From: an uncultured Collinsella sp.
Lineage (GTDB): Bacteria > Actinomycetota > Coriobacteriia > Coriobacteriales > Coriobacteriaceae
Direction of reading: 5' to 3'
NCBI GenBank assembly: GCA_900540895.1
Contig: UQHV01000014.1
Coordinates: 4,922 to 68,921 of the forward strand
DNA: 64,000 nucleotides
The first letter of the stretch is position 1. Each line of letters opens with the position of its first letter. Below the pieces are notes generated by a model, which ran no database searches, was not told the origin of the DNA, and was given only the letters and a program-made list of their open reading frames with translations. Made by a program: the position numbers and the translations under genes. Shown here piece after piece: positions 27,793-36,779 of this stretch.

Positions 27793-27828
27793 CCGGTGGC
27801 AATAAAGTTCGCCTACAATTGCCACCGG
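27793..27828. promoter_or_regulatory. Perfect dyad between azlC and the HD gene
   Basis: 11-bp inverted repeat CCGGTGGCAAT / ATTGCCACCGG (27793-27803, 27818-27828), centred in the divergent promoter region. It overlaps a TACAAT hexamer (27814-27819) that could be the -10 of the HD gene. It may be a repressor site or an RNA hairpin. Confidence 0.5.
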
Positions 27829-27869
27829 ATCGAAAGACACAGAAAGACACAGCTTTTTAGGAAGTCATT

Positions 27870-28682
27870 ATGACAGCTATCGATCGAACGACGGCAGTCG
27901 CGGCCTTCAAGACCTATACCGATGCTTACGATGCCGCCAATCCGCGTATCGCGCTCAAAATCGAGCATACGTACCACGTTGCCGAGGTATGCGATGCCGT
28001 GGCGCGCGAACAGGACTGGTCACCGCAGGACATTGACCTAGCGTGGCTTTGCGGCCTGCTACACGATATGGGTCGCTTTGAACAGTTGCGACGCTGGGAC
28101 ACGTTTAAGGATGCCGAGAGTATGAGCCATGCGGAGTTGGGCGTCGAGGTTCTCTTTGGCAAAAACCCTGCAGACGCGCCCGCGACAACAAGTATCCGCG
28201 ACTTTATCGACGATCCGGCAGAAGACGAGCTCATCCGTGCAAGCATCGCCCACCACAGCGATTTTCGCCTACCCACGGAACTCGACACCCGCACGCGGAA
28301 CTTCTGCGATATCGTGCGCGATGGCGACAAGATCGACATTATGCGCACCATCGCCGACAGCACCGTCGACACCATCCTCAAGGTTGATGAGGATACATTT
28401 CTTACCAGCCACTTCTCGGTACCGACGCTTGCCGCCTTTGACGAACACCGCTGCGTCGCACGCGACGAACGCGATGAGCCGGCCGACTACTTGGTGGGGC
28501 TCATCTGCTTTATGTTTGAGCTCGTCTATCCCGCAAGCCGCGCGCTGGCGCGCAAGCAGGGCGATATCTACCGCCTGCTCGACGCGCCCTTTGGTATCGT
28601 GCGGCCCTTTACCGATCCCGCCACGCAAGCGACCTGGGAGCGCTTAAAGGACGAGATGCGCGACTGGCTGGCGCGCGCCTAG
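27870..28682 (+). CDS. HD-domain phosphohydrolase
   Basis: 270 residues. The HD metal site is intact: H-T-Y-H near residue 34, LLHDMGRFEQ near 68-77, IAHHSDF and RDGDKIDIM. The family hydrolyses phosphate esters or nucleotides; substrate unknown. Ribosome binding site AGGAAG. Its stop codon overlaps that of the convergent etfA gene in a CTAG tetramer, leaving no space for a terminator. Confidence 0.85.
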   Translation: MTAIDRTTAVAAFKTYTDAYDAANPRIALKIEHTYHVAEVCDAVAREQDWSPQDIDLAWLCGLLHDMGRFEQLRRWDTFKDAESMSHAELGVEVLFGKNPADAPATTSIRDFIDDPAEDELIRASIAHHSDFRLPTELDTRTRNFCDIVRDGDKIDIMRTIADSTVDTILKVDEDTFLTSHFSVPTLAAFDEHRCVARDERDEPADYLVGLICFMFELVYPASRALARKQGDIYRLLDAPFGIVRPFTDPATQATWERLKDEMRDWLARA

Positions 28683-29884
28683 CGCTCGAGCTGGGCCAGG
28701 AGCTCCTCGACGACTTCGACGGCGTCGCCGACAACTTTGTACTGCGCAGCGCCAAAGATGGGAGCATCCGGGTCCTCGTTGACGGCGATGATGCACTCCG
28801 CGCCGCCGATGCCGGCTAGGTGCTGGATAGCACCCGAAACGCCGATGCTCACGAGGAGCTTAGGCGAAACCGACACGCCGGTCTGGCCAATCTGGTGGCG
28901 GTACTCCAGCCAACCCGCCTCCACGACGGGACGCGTGCAACCAAGCTCGGCACCCAGCGCATCGGCGAGCTTTCGCATCAGAGGCAGATTCTTCTTGGAG
29001 CCAATGCCGCGGCCCACCACGACCAGGCGCTCGGCATCGGCAATTGATGCCTGCTGCCCCCACTCCTCGGCTGGAATCGAGATCTTGACGCGGGCCTTAA
29101 CATCATCCGCCAGCGATACCTGGGTAATCGTGCCAGAGCGGCCGTAATCAAACTCGGGCGCTCCAAAGATGCCGGGACGCACCGTTGCCATCTGGGGACG
29201 ATGATTGGGGCAGATAATGGTGGCCATCAAGTTGCCGCCAAACGCCGGGCGCGTCTGCTGCAGTAGGCCCGACTCCGCATCCATCGAAAGCACGGTGCAG
29301 TCGGCCGTAAGACCCGTCTGCGAACGCACGGCAACGCCGGGTGCCAGTTCGCGACCAAAAGCGGTTGCACCATATAGGATGGCCTCGGGTTTGCGTTCGG
29401 CTGCCAAATCGCAGATCAAGCGGGCGTAGACCTCCGCATCGTTTTGGCGCAGGCGCTCGTCGCGACAGGCCAGGACTTCGTCGGCGCCCGCGCAAACCAG
29501 ATGCTCCAGGTCCCCAAGCGAGCCCTCGGGGCTCATGCCGACCAGTGCCACCAGACGGCAGCCGCGAGCATCGGCAAGCTCGCGCCCCTTGCCCATGAGC
29601 TCGTAGGCCACGGGAGCCACGGCATCGTGCTCGTCAGTCTGCACGAAGACCCAAACGTCTCGATATGCATCAAGGTCCACCGCACCAGCGGCCTCGTCAC
29701 GCTCGATCGAGATAGCATTGACGGGGCAGGCGTCGACGCACCCACCGCATAGGATGCAGCCGTCAGTTACGCGGGCGCATCGGTTGGGTCGCTCGCCTTC
29801 CACTACGATGCCGCCCGAGGCACAGGCGCGAACGCAGCGACCGCAGCCGATACAGGCTTCGCTATCGATAATCAGTCCGCTCAT
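28679..29884 (-). CDS. etfA: Electron transfer flavoprotein alpha subunit with N-terminal ferredoxin domain
   Basis: 401 residues. Residues 1-65 form a two-cluster 4Fe-4S ferredoxin: C11, C14, C17, C21 and C43, C46, C49, C53. The rest is EtfA, with the FAD-binding C-terminus RPVVEAGWLEYRHQIGQTG, GVSGAIQHLAG and NEDPDAPIF. Ferredoxin-fused EtfA chains occur in bifurcating complexes such as lactate dehydrogenase/Etf and caffeyl-CoA reductase/Etf. It follows etfB directly and is the last gene of the three-gene operon. Confidence 0.92.
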   Translation of the reverse strand: MSGLIIDSEACIGCGRCVRACASGGIVVEGERPNRCARVTDGCILCGGCVDACPVNAISIERDEAAGAVDLDAYRDVWVFVQTDEHDAVAPVAYELMGKGRELADARGCRLVALVGMSPEGSLGDLEHLVCAGADEVLACRDERLRQNDAEVYARLICDLAAERKPEAILYGATAFGRELAPGVAVRSQTGLTADCTVLSMDAESGLLQQTRPAFGGNLMATIICPNHRPQMATVRPGIFGAPEFDYGRSGTITQVSLADDVKARVKISIPAEEWGQQASIADAERLVVVGRGIGSKKNLPLMRKLADALGAELGCTRPVVEAGWLEYRHQIGQTGVSVSPKLLVSIGVSGAIQHLAGIGGAECIIAVNEDPDAPIFGAAQYKVVGDAVEVVEELLAQLER

Positions 29885-30700
29885 CTATGCCATCCCCTCG
29901 ATAATCTTGGCAAGTTTTACCGCCTGCTCGGACGCCGTTCCCTCAACGGCCTCGCACGTTTGATCACGGTCGGGCACAAACGAGCGCACGACCTGCGTCG
30001 GTGATCCGGCAAGGCCACAACGCGAGGGATCGGCGTTCGCGTCGGCGGCACTGACCACGCGCACGTCCGCCTCCTCTGCCGCGCGAATACCGGCAATACT
30101 CGGCATACGCAACTGGCCAATCTCCTTGGCAGTCGTCATCGCGCACGGCATCTCCAGATATACCGTTTCCTCGCCGGCGTCACAGCCGTGGACAAGCGCC
30201 AGCGAGCCGCAAGTCGTAAAGCCCGCGCTCTGCACGCAATTCACGTCGGTCACGCAGGGAATCTCAAATGCTCCGGCAAGCTCGGGACCAATCTGGGCCG
30301 TATCGCCGTCAACTGCCATCTTGCCGCAAATGAGCAGGTCAAAGTCATCATCGAGCGCCTCGATGCCACATTTGAGGGCATAGGTGGTAGCCAGGGTATC
30401 GGCACCCGCAAAGGCGCGATCGGTTAGCAACAGCGCGTCATCGGCGCCGCGGGCGATGCAGTCGCGCAGCAGCGACTCGGTCGCGGGGATGCCCATCGAC
30501 ACCACCGTCACGCGCGCATCCATACCAAAGCCGATAAAGTCGTCCTTCAGCGCCAGCGCGCATTCCAAAGCGCTCGCATCAAAGGGATTAATGACCGCCT
30601 GCTTGCCGTCACGCACGATGGTATTGGTTTTGGGGTCCATCTTGACCTCGGTGCTTCCCGGCACCGCCTTGACGCACACCACCATATGGAATTCGCTCAT
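29885..30700 (-). CDS. etfB: Electron transfer flavoprotein beta subunit
   Basis: 271 residues with VVCVKAVPGSTEVKMDPKTN at the start, NPFDASALECALALKDD, and DGDTAQIGPELAG, the nucleotide-binding segment of EtfB. In bifurcating complexes the beta subunit carries the NAD-linked FAD. ATG 30700 sits two bases after the dehydrogenase stop codon; an in-frame GTG at 30706 is an alternative. Its stop is adjacent to the etfA start. Confidence 0.92.
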   Translation of the reverse strand: MSEFHMVVCVKAVPGSTEVKMDPKTNTIVRDGKQAVINPFDASALECALALKDDFIGFGMDARVTVVSMGIPATESLLRDCIARGADDALLLTDRAFAGADTLATTYALKCGIEALDDDFDLLICGKMAVDGDTAQIGPELAGAFEIPCVTDVNCVQSAGFTTCGSLALVHGCDAGEETVYLEMPCAMTTAKEIGQLRMPSIAGIRAAEEADVRVVSAADANADPSRCGLAGSPTQVVRSFVPDRDQTCEAVEGTASEQAVKLAKIIEGMA

Positions 30701-30702
30701 CT

Positions 30703-32304
30703 TCACGCGCCCCCTTTCTGGACAAGTTCATCCAAGAGCTTCTCCGAAAATAGGTTGCCGCGGCCGAGCTGTCCAGCAGGGTCGAGTTGGAGCTTGAGCC
30801 GAGCCGATTCGACCATGGCCTCGTGGCCGTACATCGTCTCCAAGAAGCCCGCCTTGATCTTGCCGACGCCGTGTTCTGCGGAGACGGCACCGCCCATGAC
30901 CGTGACCTCGGAAGCCCACTGGGCAAAGAGTTCTCCGCCGCGGCGATAATCCTGCGCATCGCGCGGCAGAATGTTCACATGCAGATGGTTGTTACCGATG
31001 TGCCCCCAGGCGGCAGATTCAAGCCCACTTTCGGCCAACGTGCGGCGATAAAGGGCGATGACATCGCCCAAGCGTGCGTTGGGCACCGACATGTCCGAGC
31101 CCAGTTTGGTGATGGCGGGATCCGTGCGGCGACGCTCGTCGATGAGCATGTTGACGCTCTCGGGCACCGCATGGCGGAAGAACCGCTGGCATTCGCGATC
31201 GACCTCGGTGCGCGCAACCCAGGTCGCGTCGTCGCGGCCACCCGCAAGCTCCAAAACCCATCCCAGGTGGTACAGCTCCTCGGTCGCCTGCGCCTCGTCG
31301 TCACAGTCGAGCTCCACGTAGACACAGACCTTGGCCTCTTTGTCGAGCGCTGGCAGCGAGGCAAACGCCGTCGACTGCTCGCGCTGGCAACGTAGAATAT
31401 CCAGGGCGCCAGCGTCGAAGTACTCGATGGCAGCCGCATGGGACAGGACGGGACGCACGGAATCGGTAAAGGACACGGCCTTGTCTTCGCTATCGAAAAA
31501 GCAGCTCACACCCCAAACGACCGCAGGCGCCGCCTGCAGGGCAATCTCGAGCTCGGTGATAACGCCGAGCGTGCCGCAAGCACCGATAAAGAGGTCGATG
31601 GCGTCCATTTCGTCCGCAACGAAATAGCCTGAGGCATTTTTTGTCTTGGGCATGGTATAGCCGGGAAGATCGAGCTCGAGCGTACGGCCCGCTGCCGTCA
31701 CGAGCGACAGGTGGCGGCCCTGGGCAAAAGCCTCGCCGCGCTGAAGCTCAAGCAAATCGCCATCAGCCAGTGCGACGTGGAGTCCCGTGATATGTGGGCG
31801 CATGGGACCGTAGACGTAGCTGCGGGCACCAGAGGCGTTACATGCCGCCATGCCGCCCAGACAGGCAGACGTCTCGGTGGGATCGGTGGGAAAGAACTGC
31901 TCGGGGGCCTCTTGGAACTCCTCGTAGGCCTCAAGCGATGCCTGGTCCCAACCAGCAGTCGGCAGCACCTTCTTGCTCAGCTGCTTGCGCAGCTCCGAGA
32001 GCACAACGCCCGGCTCCACGCGCAGCAGAAATTGGCCTTGTTCATCGCGGCGAAGGCCCAAGTAGCGATTCATACGGGAAGTATTGAGGATATGCCCGCC
32101 GTGGGGCACGGCACCGGCGGCAAGGCCGGTTCGGGCGCCCTGAACCGTTACCGGGGCACGCTCGGCATGGAGCTTTTCCAAAATGGCACGGACCTCGTCT
32201 TCCGTTGTCGGAAACGAGATGCTCGAGGCCTCGCCCGATGCGCGAGACTCATCGCGACCATACTCTTCGAACTCGTCGGTGAAGGGTTTGATGGTTACAG
32301 ACAC
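30703..32304 (-). CDS. FAD-linked 2-hydroxy-acid (lactate-type) dehydrogenase
   Basis: 533 residues of the GlcD/Dld class. The FAD-binding PCMH domain has VTVQGARTGLAAGAVPHGG near 52-70, SACLGGMAACNASGARSYVYG and GACGTLGVITELE. The C-terminal FAD-oxidase domain has WGHIGNNHLHVNI and GGAVSAEHGVGK. This class oxidises D-lactate, glycolate or similar acids. Placed directly before etfB and a ferredoxin-bearing etfA, it resembles the Acetobacterium LctBCD complex, which drives lactate oxidation with NAD by using reduced ferredoxin. Substrate is inferred, not shown. Confidence 0.85.
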   Translation of the reverse strand: MSVTIKPFTDEFEEYGRDESRASGEASSISFPTTEDEVRAILEKLHAERAPVTVQGARTGLAAGAVPHGGHILNTSRMNRYLGLRRDEQGQFLLRVEPGVVLSELRKQLSKKVLPTAGWDQASLEAYEEFQEAPEQFFPTDPTETSACLGGMAACNASGARSYVYGPMRPHITGLHVALADGDLLELQRGEAFAQGRHLSLVTAAGRTLELDLPGYTMPKTKNASGYFVADEMDAIDLFIGACGTLGVITELEIALQAAPAVVWGVSCFFDSEDKAVSFTDSVRPVLSHAAAIEYFDAGALDILRCQREQSTAFASLPALDKEAKVCVYVELDCDDEAQATEELYHLGWVLELAGGRDDATWVARTEVDRECQRFFRHAVPESVNMLIDERRRTDPAITKLGSDMSVPNARLGDVIALYRRTLAESGLESAAWGHIGNNHLHVNILPRDAQDYRRGGELFAQWASEVTVMGGAVSAEHGVGKIKAGFLETMYGHEAMVESARLKLQLDPAGQLGRGNLFSEKLLDELVQKGGA

Positions 32305-32650
32305 GCGAACTCCCCCTTTAGCTAACTACAGTGTTTGCAGGGAGATGTTACCGCATCGTTTCGTCGACGTGTTCGAGACCGTCTCCATAATTGGCGATTT
32401 TTACGTTCGGGCAATTCGGCGAGCGGCTTGATTTCCTCGGCAGACGATGCTTTTGGCACATATGGCCCCGCCGTCGCCGACCGCGCGATTGTCGCTTGAA
32501 AAAAGTTGGAGTATTTTTTGCCGCCTTTTACCTGCGGAGACACCAATCCGTCAAGCATTTGGTCAGCAATTGGTCAAGTAGTGGCTGATACCGTCGGCAT
32601 CGACAGCCAAAACCGACAGAAGTTTTGGCCCCAGAAGCAGGGAGGTTCCC

Positions 32651-32947
32651 ATGGCATATTACTGGCCCCAGTACGGCATCGCCATCGAAGTCGACGACGA
32701 TCCCCATCTCCTGCCTTTCGACGAAGAGGCATTCCCCGATACGACGGTCTACCACGTTACCACCGATGTGATCTGCGACCCCGAGTCGTTCTCGGCGCTC
32801 GCCCACCGCATCGCGCATATCCACGACATCGAGCTCCCTCCCAACTTCGACGAGCTTGTCTACTCACGCCGCCTGATGCTTCACATGCTCTTTGGAGCGA
32901 ACCCGTCCACCTTTGTGCGCATCTATACCGCCAAGGATACCGCATGA
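32651..32947 (+). CDS. Conserved-looking hypothetical protein, 98 aa
   Basis: Small soluble protein, acidic and aromatic-rich (YYWPQYGIAIEVDDD near the N-terminus; RRLMLHMLFG near the C-terminus), with no signal peptide. I do not recognise a family. The stretch GIAIEVDDDPHLLPFD through VTTDVICDP loosely recalls DUF559-type nuclease cores, but the catalytic set is not convincing. Strong ribosome binding site GGGAGGTTCCC. Its stop overlaps the start of the next gene (ATGA), so they form one operon. The 346-base gap upstream (32305-32650) holds a T-rich patch and two GGTCA repeats near 32550-32575, but no gene. Confidence 0.6.
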   Translation: MAYYWPQYGIAIEVDDDPHLLPFDEEAFPDTTVYHVTTDVICDPESFSALAHRIAHIHDIELPPNFDELVYSRRLMLHMLFGANPSTFVRIYTAKDTA

Positions 32948-33453
32948 GCGCGAAGAAGCCACCCCACTTTGCAGGCCTGGGTCGTCGCAAGAAGCTCATC
33001 GTTGCCTGCTTGGCCATCGTCTGTGCCCTTGTCGCCGTAGGACTATACGCTTGGCAGTCGCAGCCCGTACCCGAGGCGGGCGCTTCGGTTACGACGGCCG
33101 AGGGCAAAACGCGTCAGGAAATCCAAGATGAGCTCGACGCCATCGTCCGCGACAACATGATGACGATTTCGGTCGCACCGGTCGCTCAGCTGCAGGAGGA
33201 CGGCAAGCTGCGCGTCAACGTGCAAAACGTCCAAGACAATAAATTTCCCCAGCGATTCCGCGTCATCCAAAACGACGAGACCATGTACGAATCCGGTGTG
33301 GTCGAGACCGGCAAGACAATCGAAACGTGCCCCGCCGGCGACATCAAAGAAGGCGAGGCGTACATCGAGATCCAGGCACTCGATGCCAAGACCCTCGACA
33401 GCCACGGCAATCCGACACGTGTCAAGGTGCGGGTTGAGCAAGCCGAGAACTAG
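32944..33453 (+). CDS. Membrane-anchored extracytoplasmic protein, 169 aa
   Basis: A basic N-terminus (GLGRRKK) precedes one hydrophobic helix at about 19-38, then an external domain of about 130 residues rich in beta-type sequence (FRVIQNDETMYESGVVETGK, GEAYIEIQAL). There is no lipobox or sorting signal, so it is probably a single-pass membrane protein. Overlaps the preceding gene by four bases (ATGA). The family is not recognised; it belongs to a run of exported proteins. Confidence 0.65.
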   Translation: MSAKKPPHFAGLGRRKKLIVACLAIVCALVAVGLYAWQSQPVPEAGASVTTAEGKTRQEIQDELDAIVRDNMMTISVAPVAQLQEDGKLRVNVQNVQDNKFPQRFRVIQNDETMYESGVVETGKTIETCPAGDIKEGEAYIEIQALDAKTLDSHGNPTRVKVRVEQAEN

Positions 33454-33543
33454 CTTTTCCGGCCGACGCGGCACCGTACGCAATTCACCAGCATTCGTCC
33501 AATCATCGCGGGGACGGCCCGCGGCGAATAGAAAGGAACGACC

Positions 33544-34143
33544 ATGGACATCACCAGGAACATGAACGGAGCCAGAGCGCTCGTCGTGGGCGCAGGGCTC
33601 GCGCTCGCGCTCGCAATGGGCGCCGCCCCGACGCCAGCTATGGCGGCCGGGCGCGTTGGAACCACGAAAGTAATGGTCAGGACCGAGATCGACAACGTTG
33701 AGTTCAAAGTTCCGACGGTTATTCCCTTCGTCGCCAAGGCCGACGGCACGCTTCAGGGCCCCTCAGAAGACGCGACCACCATCGACAATCATTCGGCCTA
33801 CGGCATCCATGTCACCAACATGAAGATCGACGCCATGAACACCTGGACCATTGCTGCCGACGCCAAGGCCGGAACCGCGCAGAACTCCATCGACTTTAAG
33901 GTCGGCCCCGACGGAGCACTCCAGAACGCCAGCGCCGCAATGCAGGGGACGGGCCTCGATCTTTCCAAGAACGCAGCCTTCGACATGGGCTACCAGGGCA
34001 TTGCCGGCGGCACGGACAAAATTAAGCTCAAGACAAGCGGAAACGTCGCCCGCGTCACGCGCGACATCTTCCGCGTAACCGGCGAAGGCGATCAGGCTGC
34101 AACGATCACCTGGACGGTCGAGCCCGGTGCGCACGCGGCATAA
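33544..34143 (+). CDS. Secreted protein, 199 aa, unknown function
   Basis: Clear Sec signal peptide: basic start, hydrophobic core LVVGAGLALALAMGAA, cleavage near AMA-AG at about residue 35. The mature protein is threonine- and valine-rich (TIDNHSAYGIHVTNMKID, ATITWTVEPGA) and looks like a beta-sandwich surface domain. It has no anchor of its own. The next gene, which overlaps it by 17 bases, encodes a short wall-anchored protein. Ribosome binding site GAAAGGAACG. Confidence 0.7.
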   Translation: MDITRNMNGARALVVGAGLALALAMGAAPTPAMAAGRVGTTKVMVRTEIDNVEFKVPTVIPFVAKADGTLQGPSEDATTIDNHSAYGIHVTNMKIDAMNTWTIAADAKAGTAQNSIDFKVGPDGALQNASAAMQGTGLDLSKNAAFDMGYQGIAGGTDKIKLKTSGNVARVTRDIFRVTGEGDQAATITWTVEPGAHAA

Positions 34144-34408
34144 GGCCGTCGCCCTGGCCGCCGCCGTCAGCATCCTAGCGTTTGGGCCAGCCATGGCCTT
34201 TGCCCAGCAAGAACAGGCGCAGGCCGCCACGCAAGTGACGGTCGACCTCTCGGAGCTCGACCGCGGCGACCGCGAGGAACCGTTGGCGCAGACAGGCGAC
34301 AGACGATGGCTCTTGGCAGCAGGCGCCACAGCAGCAGGCGCGGGGACCGCCGGCCTCGGGCTGCACATCAAACGCAGCCAGAAACAAAACACGGACAGGC
34401 CGCACTAA
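34127..34408 (+). CDS. Small LAQTG cell-wall-anchored protein, 93 aa
   Basis: Starts at GTG 34127 inside the previous gene. It has a signal peptide (AVALAAAVSILAFGPAMAFAQ), only about 30 residues of mature sequence (acidic, LSELDRGDREEP), then the sorting signal LAQTGD, a hydrophobic segment and a basic tail (KRSQK). It is therefore a very small sortase substrate. It may serve as a cap or anchor subunit for the neighbouring secreted proteins; this is inference. No sortase gene lies in the window. Confidence 0.7.
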   Translation: MRTRHKAVALAAAVSILAFGPAMAFAQQEQAQAATQVTVDLSELDRGDREEPLAQTGDRRWLLAAGATAAGAGTAGLGLHIKRSQKQNTDRPH

Positions 34409-34426
34409 ATTAGCTAAGGAGACCCC

Positions 34427-35857
34427 ATGGCATCGAAGAACCTTTTGCCCGTCGTCGCACTCTGCGGCGCGCTCGCAACCGGAACGCCTGTCGCCGCTTG
34501 GGCGACTCCCGTCATGGCAGACTCCTTACCAGCAGCCCTAAGCTCCGCACCAAATCCGTCGAGCGCCATTGCGTGCAAGCGTTTTTCGATCGCACAGGCC
34601 GCAATCTCGACCTCGGGATGCCTTCGTCGTAATACGGACGGCTCGATAGTCGTGGATATCAATCGTTCGAACAAGGCAAACGGCTCCCAGGCGGGGTGCG
34701 CCGTCTGCACGTGGCGCTCGGTTGTGCTCGATGCAGATGGCGATCCATGCAATTTAGAGCTGCGCATCGACATCGCTTCGATCGATGACTCGGCGAACGG
34801 AGCGAAGGTCGCCTTCGACGGTACGTTTTTCGAGAAAGGAGGCGGTATATGTCTGGGCTGCGCCGCCGCGAATGCAGACGACACGCAGCCCACCCTCTCA
34901 TTCACGGCATCGTTGCGGCTGACCAAAGCCGGCACCGATGCCATCGCGGCGGGAGAAGCGTCCCTGCTGTTCTACGCCGTCAGTACCAAAGACACAGACG
35001 CTCATTTCGAGAAGCCAGCCGGATCACTCAGCCTTACACGAGGGATAGAGGCAGGCCCTATTGAAATCGATGCCCGCGCGCAAAGCAGGCAACGCATTCT
35101 TGCCGACCCGGCGCTTCTCGAAATGGAGTGGAACGGATCCGGAGCCATCGGAATTCTCCCCTCCGCGTTTGACGCCAAGACGCTCCCCCCAAACGACGAA
35201 CCCATCAACGCAACCATACAAGAAGAGAGCGCGGACAAAGAAGCAGGTGCGGGCGACACGCCGTCGCCGACAAACAGCGTCCCAGCTTCTTTCGAAGCGC
35301 CGAATGAGCCCGCTGCCGATCCAAACGATCCCGAGTTCGCGGACAGTCTGGGGCTTGCTGATCCTCAAGAGATCGATGAAGGTAACTGCTGCGTGCTTGC
35401 CGCGCTCGACCACACGGAGGTCATCGACGCTGCGAACATCGAAGTTGCCGCCGCCAATCAGCCCGTCCGCAAGTCGGCTATCATCGCATTTCCTGAATCC
35501 ATCGAAGTCGTCTTTTTGCCATCGGGCGAGGTCGTGGCCCCAACACTGCTCACCTTGTTGGGCGCCAAGAATACTCGAAACGAAATTAAAAAGGTCACGG
35601 TTGTCGACCCTGCAACCACCGCCAAGCTGCGTCTATACGCCGTTGCTCCAGACGGAGGCAAGACCTTGGAATTCGATGGTGACACACTCCTAGCCTGGCG
35701 ACGTCTGGACATTATGCAAGACGTCTCGTATCAGATCGAACTCGAAGGGTTTGATCGTGCCCGCGATGCCAATATCATCGCCGCGGCTATTGAATCCCCG
35801 CAGCGGCTTATGACACTGCGCTTTGAATACTATCCCTATGTCCCGACAACCACCTGA
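34427..35857 (+). CDS. Large secreted protein, 476 aa, unknown function
   Basis: A signal peptide (LLPVVALCGALATGTPVAAWA, cleavage near residue 31) is followed by a cysteine-containing domain (CAVC near 90, CLGCAA near 143), an acidic, proline-rich linker at about 265-320 with low complexity (EAPNEPAADPNDPEFADS), and a C-terminal beta-rich domain. There is no sorting motif or membrane tail. Strong ribosome binding site AAGGAGACC. It follows the LAQTG gene by 18 bases and is probably in the same operon. No family recognised. Confidence 0.65.
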   Translation: MASKNLLPVVALCGALATGTPVAAWATPVMADSLPAALSSAPNPSSAIACKRFSIAQAAISTSGCLRRNTDGSIVVDINRSNKANGSQAGCAVCTWRSVVLDADGDPCNLELRIDIASIDDSANGAKVAFDGTFFEKGGGICLGCAAANADDTQPTLSFTASLRLTKAGTDAIAAGEASLLFYAVSTKDTDAHFEKPAGSLSLTRGIEAGPIEIDARAQSRQRILADPALLEMEWNGSGAIGILPSAFDAKTLPPNDEPINATIQEESADKEAGAGDTPSPTNSVPASFEAPNEPAADPNDPEFADSLGLADPQEIDEGNCCVLAALDHTEVIDAANIEVAAANQPVRKSAIIAFPESIEVVFLPSGEVVAPTLLTLLGAKNTRNEIKKVTVVDPATTAKLRLYAVAPDGGKTLEFDGDTLLAWRRLDIMQDVSYQIELEGFDRARDANIIAAAIESPQRLMTLRFEYYPYVPTTT

Positions 35858-35975
35858 GGCTTAAATGCTGCACATCATTCCTAACACCACTTATATAACG
35901 TATTAGATGAGTCGCGATGTGCCTCGCATTTCGTTCTGCTACGATTGCCACGTTGGCATCAATACAGGAGGGCTC

Positions 35976-36692
35976 ATGCCGGGCTTGGGAACAATCATCA
36001 ACGTTGTGCTTTTAGTTGCGGGCGGTCTTTTGGGATTAGCGGGCGGCCGCTTCATCACACCGCGCATCCAAGACACGCTCATGAAAGCATCGGGGCTGTG
36101 CGTCCTGTTTATCGGCCTTGGCGGCACCATGCAAAAGATGCTCCTTATCGATGGGAAGGCGCTAGCGACCACCGGCACCACCATGCTCATCGTCTCATTT
36201 GCGCTCGGTTCGCTCATCGGCGAGGCCGTCAACTTGGAAGCCGCCATCGAGAACCTTGGCGAATGGCTCAAGCGCAAGACCGGCAGTGAGGGCGATAACG
36301 AGTTCACCAACGCTTTTGTCTCGACTTCACTCACCGTGTGTATCGGCGCCATGGCAATTGTGGGATCGATCCAGGACGGCCTGCTCGGCGACTGGTCAAC
36401 GCTTGCCCTCAAGGGCGCACTGGACTGCATCATCGTCTGCACCATGACGGCGTCGCTCGGACGCGGCTGCATCTTCTCGGCCCTGCCCGTAGCCGTGTTC
36501 CAGGGGACGATCACGTTGTTTGCCGGCGCGCTCTCCCCCATCATGACCACAGCAGCCCTCAACAGCCTTTCGCTCGTAGGCTCCATGCTCATCTTCTGCG
36601 TCGGCGTCAACCTCATCCGTCCTCAGACCTTCCGCACGGCCAATATGCTCCCCTCCGTCGTCATCGCCGTCATCTACGCCCTCCTGTTCTAA
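35976..36692 (+). CDS. DUF554 family membrane protein
   Basis: 238 residues, about seven hydrophobic segments. The start (GLGTIINVVLLVAGGLLGL), the repeated small-residue segments and TSLTVCIGAMAIVGSIQDGL are characteristic of DUF554 (YdfK/YqgA type). It is a putative transporter of unknown substrate. ATG 35976 follows CAGGAGGG; the longer frame upstream is not needed. Confidence 0.82.
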   Translation: MPGLGTIINVVLLVAGGLLGLAGGRFITPRIQDTLMKASGLCVLFIGLGGTMQKMLLIDGKALATTGTTMLIVSFALGSLIGEAVNLEAAIENLGEWLKRKTGSEGDNEFTNAFVSTSLTVCIGAMAIVGSIQDGLLGDWSTLALKGALDCIIVCTMTASLGRGCIFSALPVAVFQGTITLFAGALSPIMTTAALNSLSLVGSMLIFCVGVNLIRPQTFRTANMLPSVVIAVIYALLF

Positions 36693-36734
36693 ATCTATCA
36701 ACGCAGCGGTATCTCGAACACCTGTTTGATGCTG

Positions 36735-36743
36735 TGCTATGAT
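36735..36743 (+). promoter_or_regulatory. Extended -10 promoter of the TerB-N gene
   Basis: TGCTATGAT, a TGn extension plus a good -10 hexamer, ends 36 bases before the start codon. No clear -35. Confidence 0.5.
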
Positions 36744-36779
36744 ATGAGGTCACCGTAGCTGCGTTCGAGAGGAGGAGCG

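Noticed and set aside
32506..32943. Long frame fused in front of the 169-aa membrane protein
   Set aside because: The upstream part is out of frame with the real 98-aa gene; ATG 32944 overlaps that gene's stop in the common ATGA pattern.
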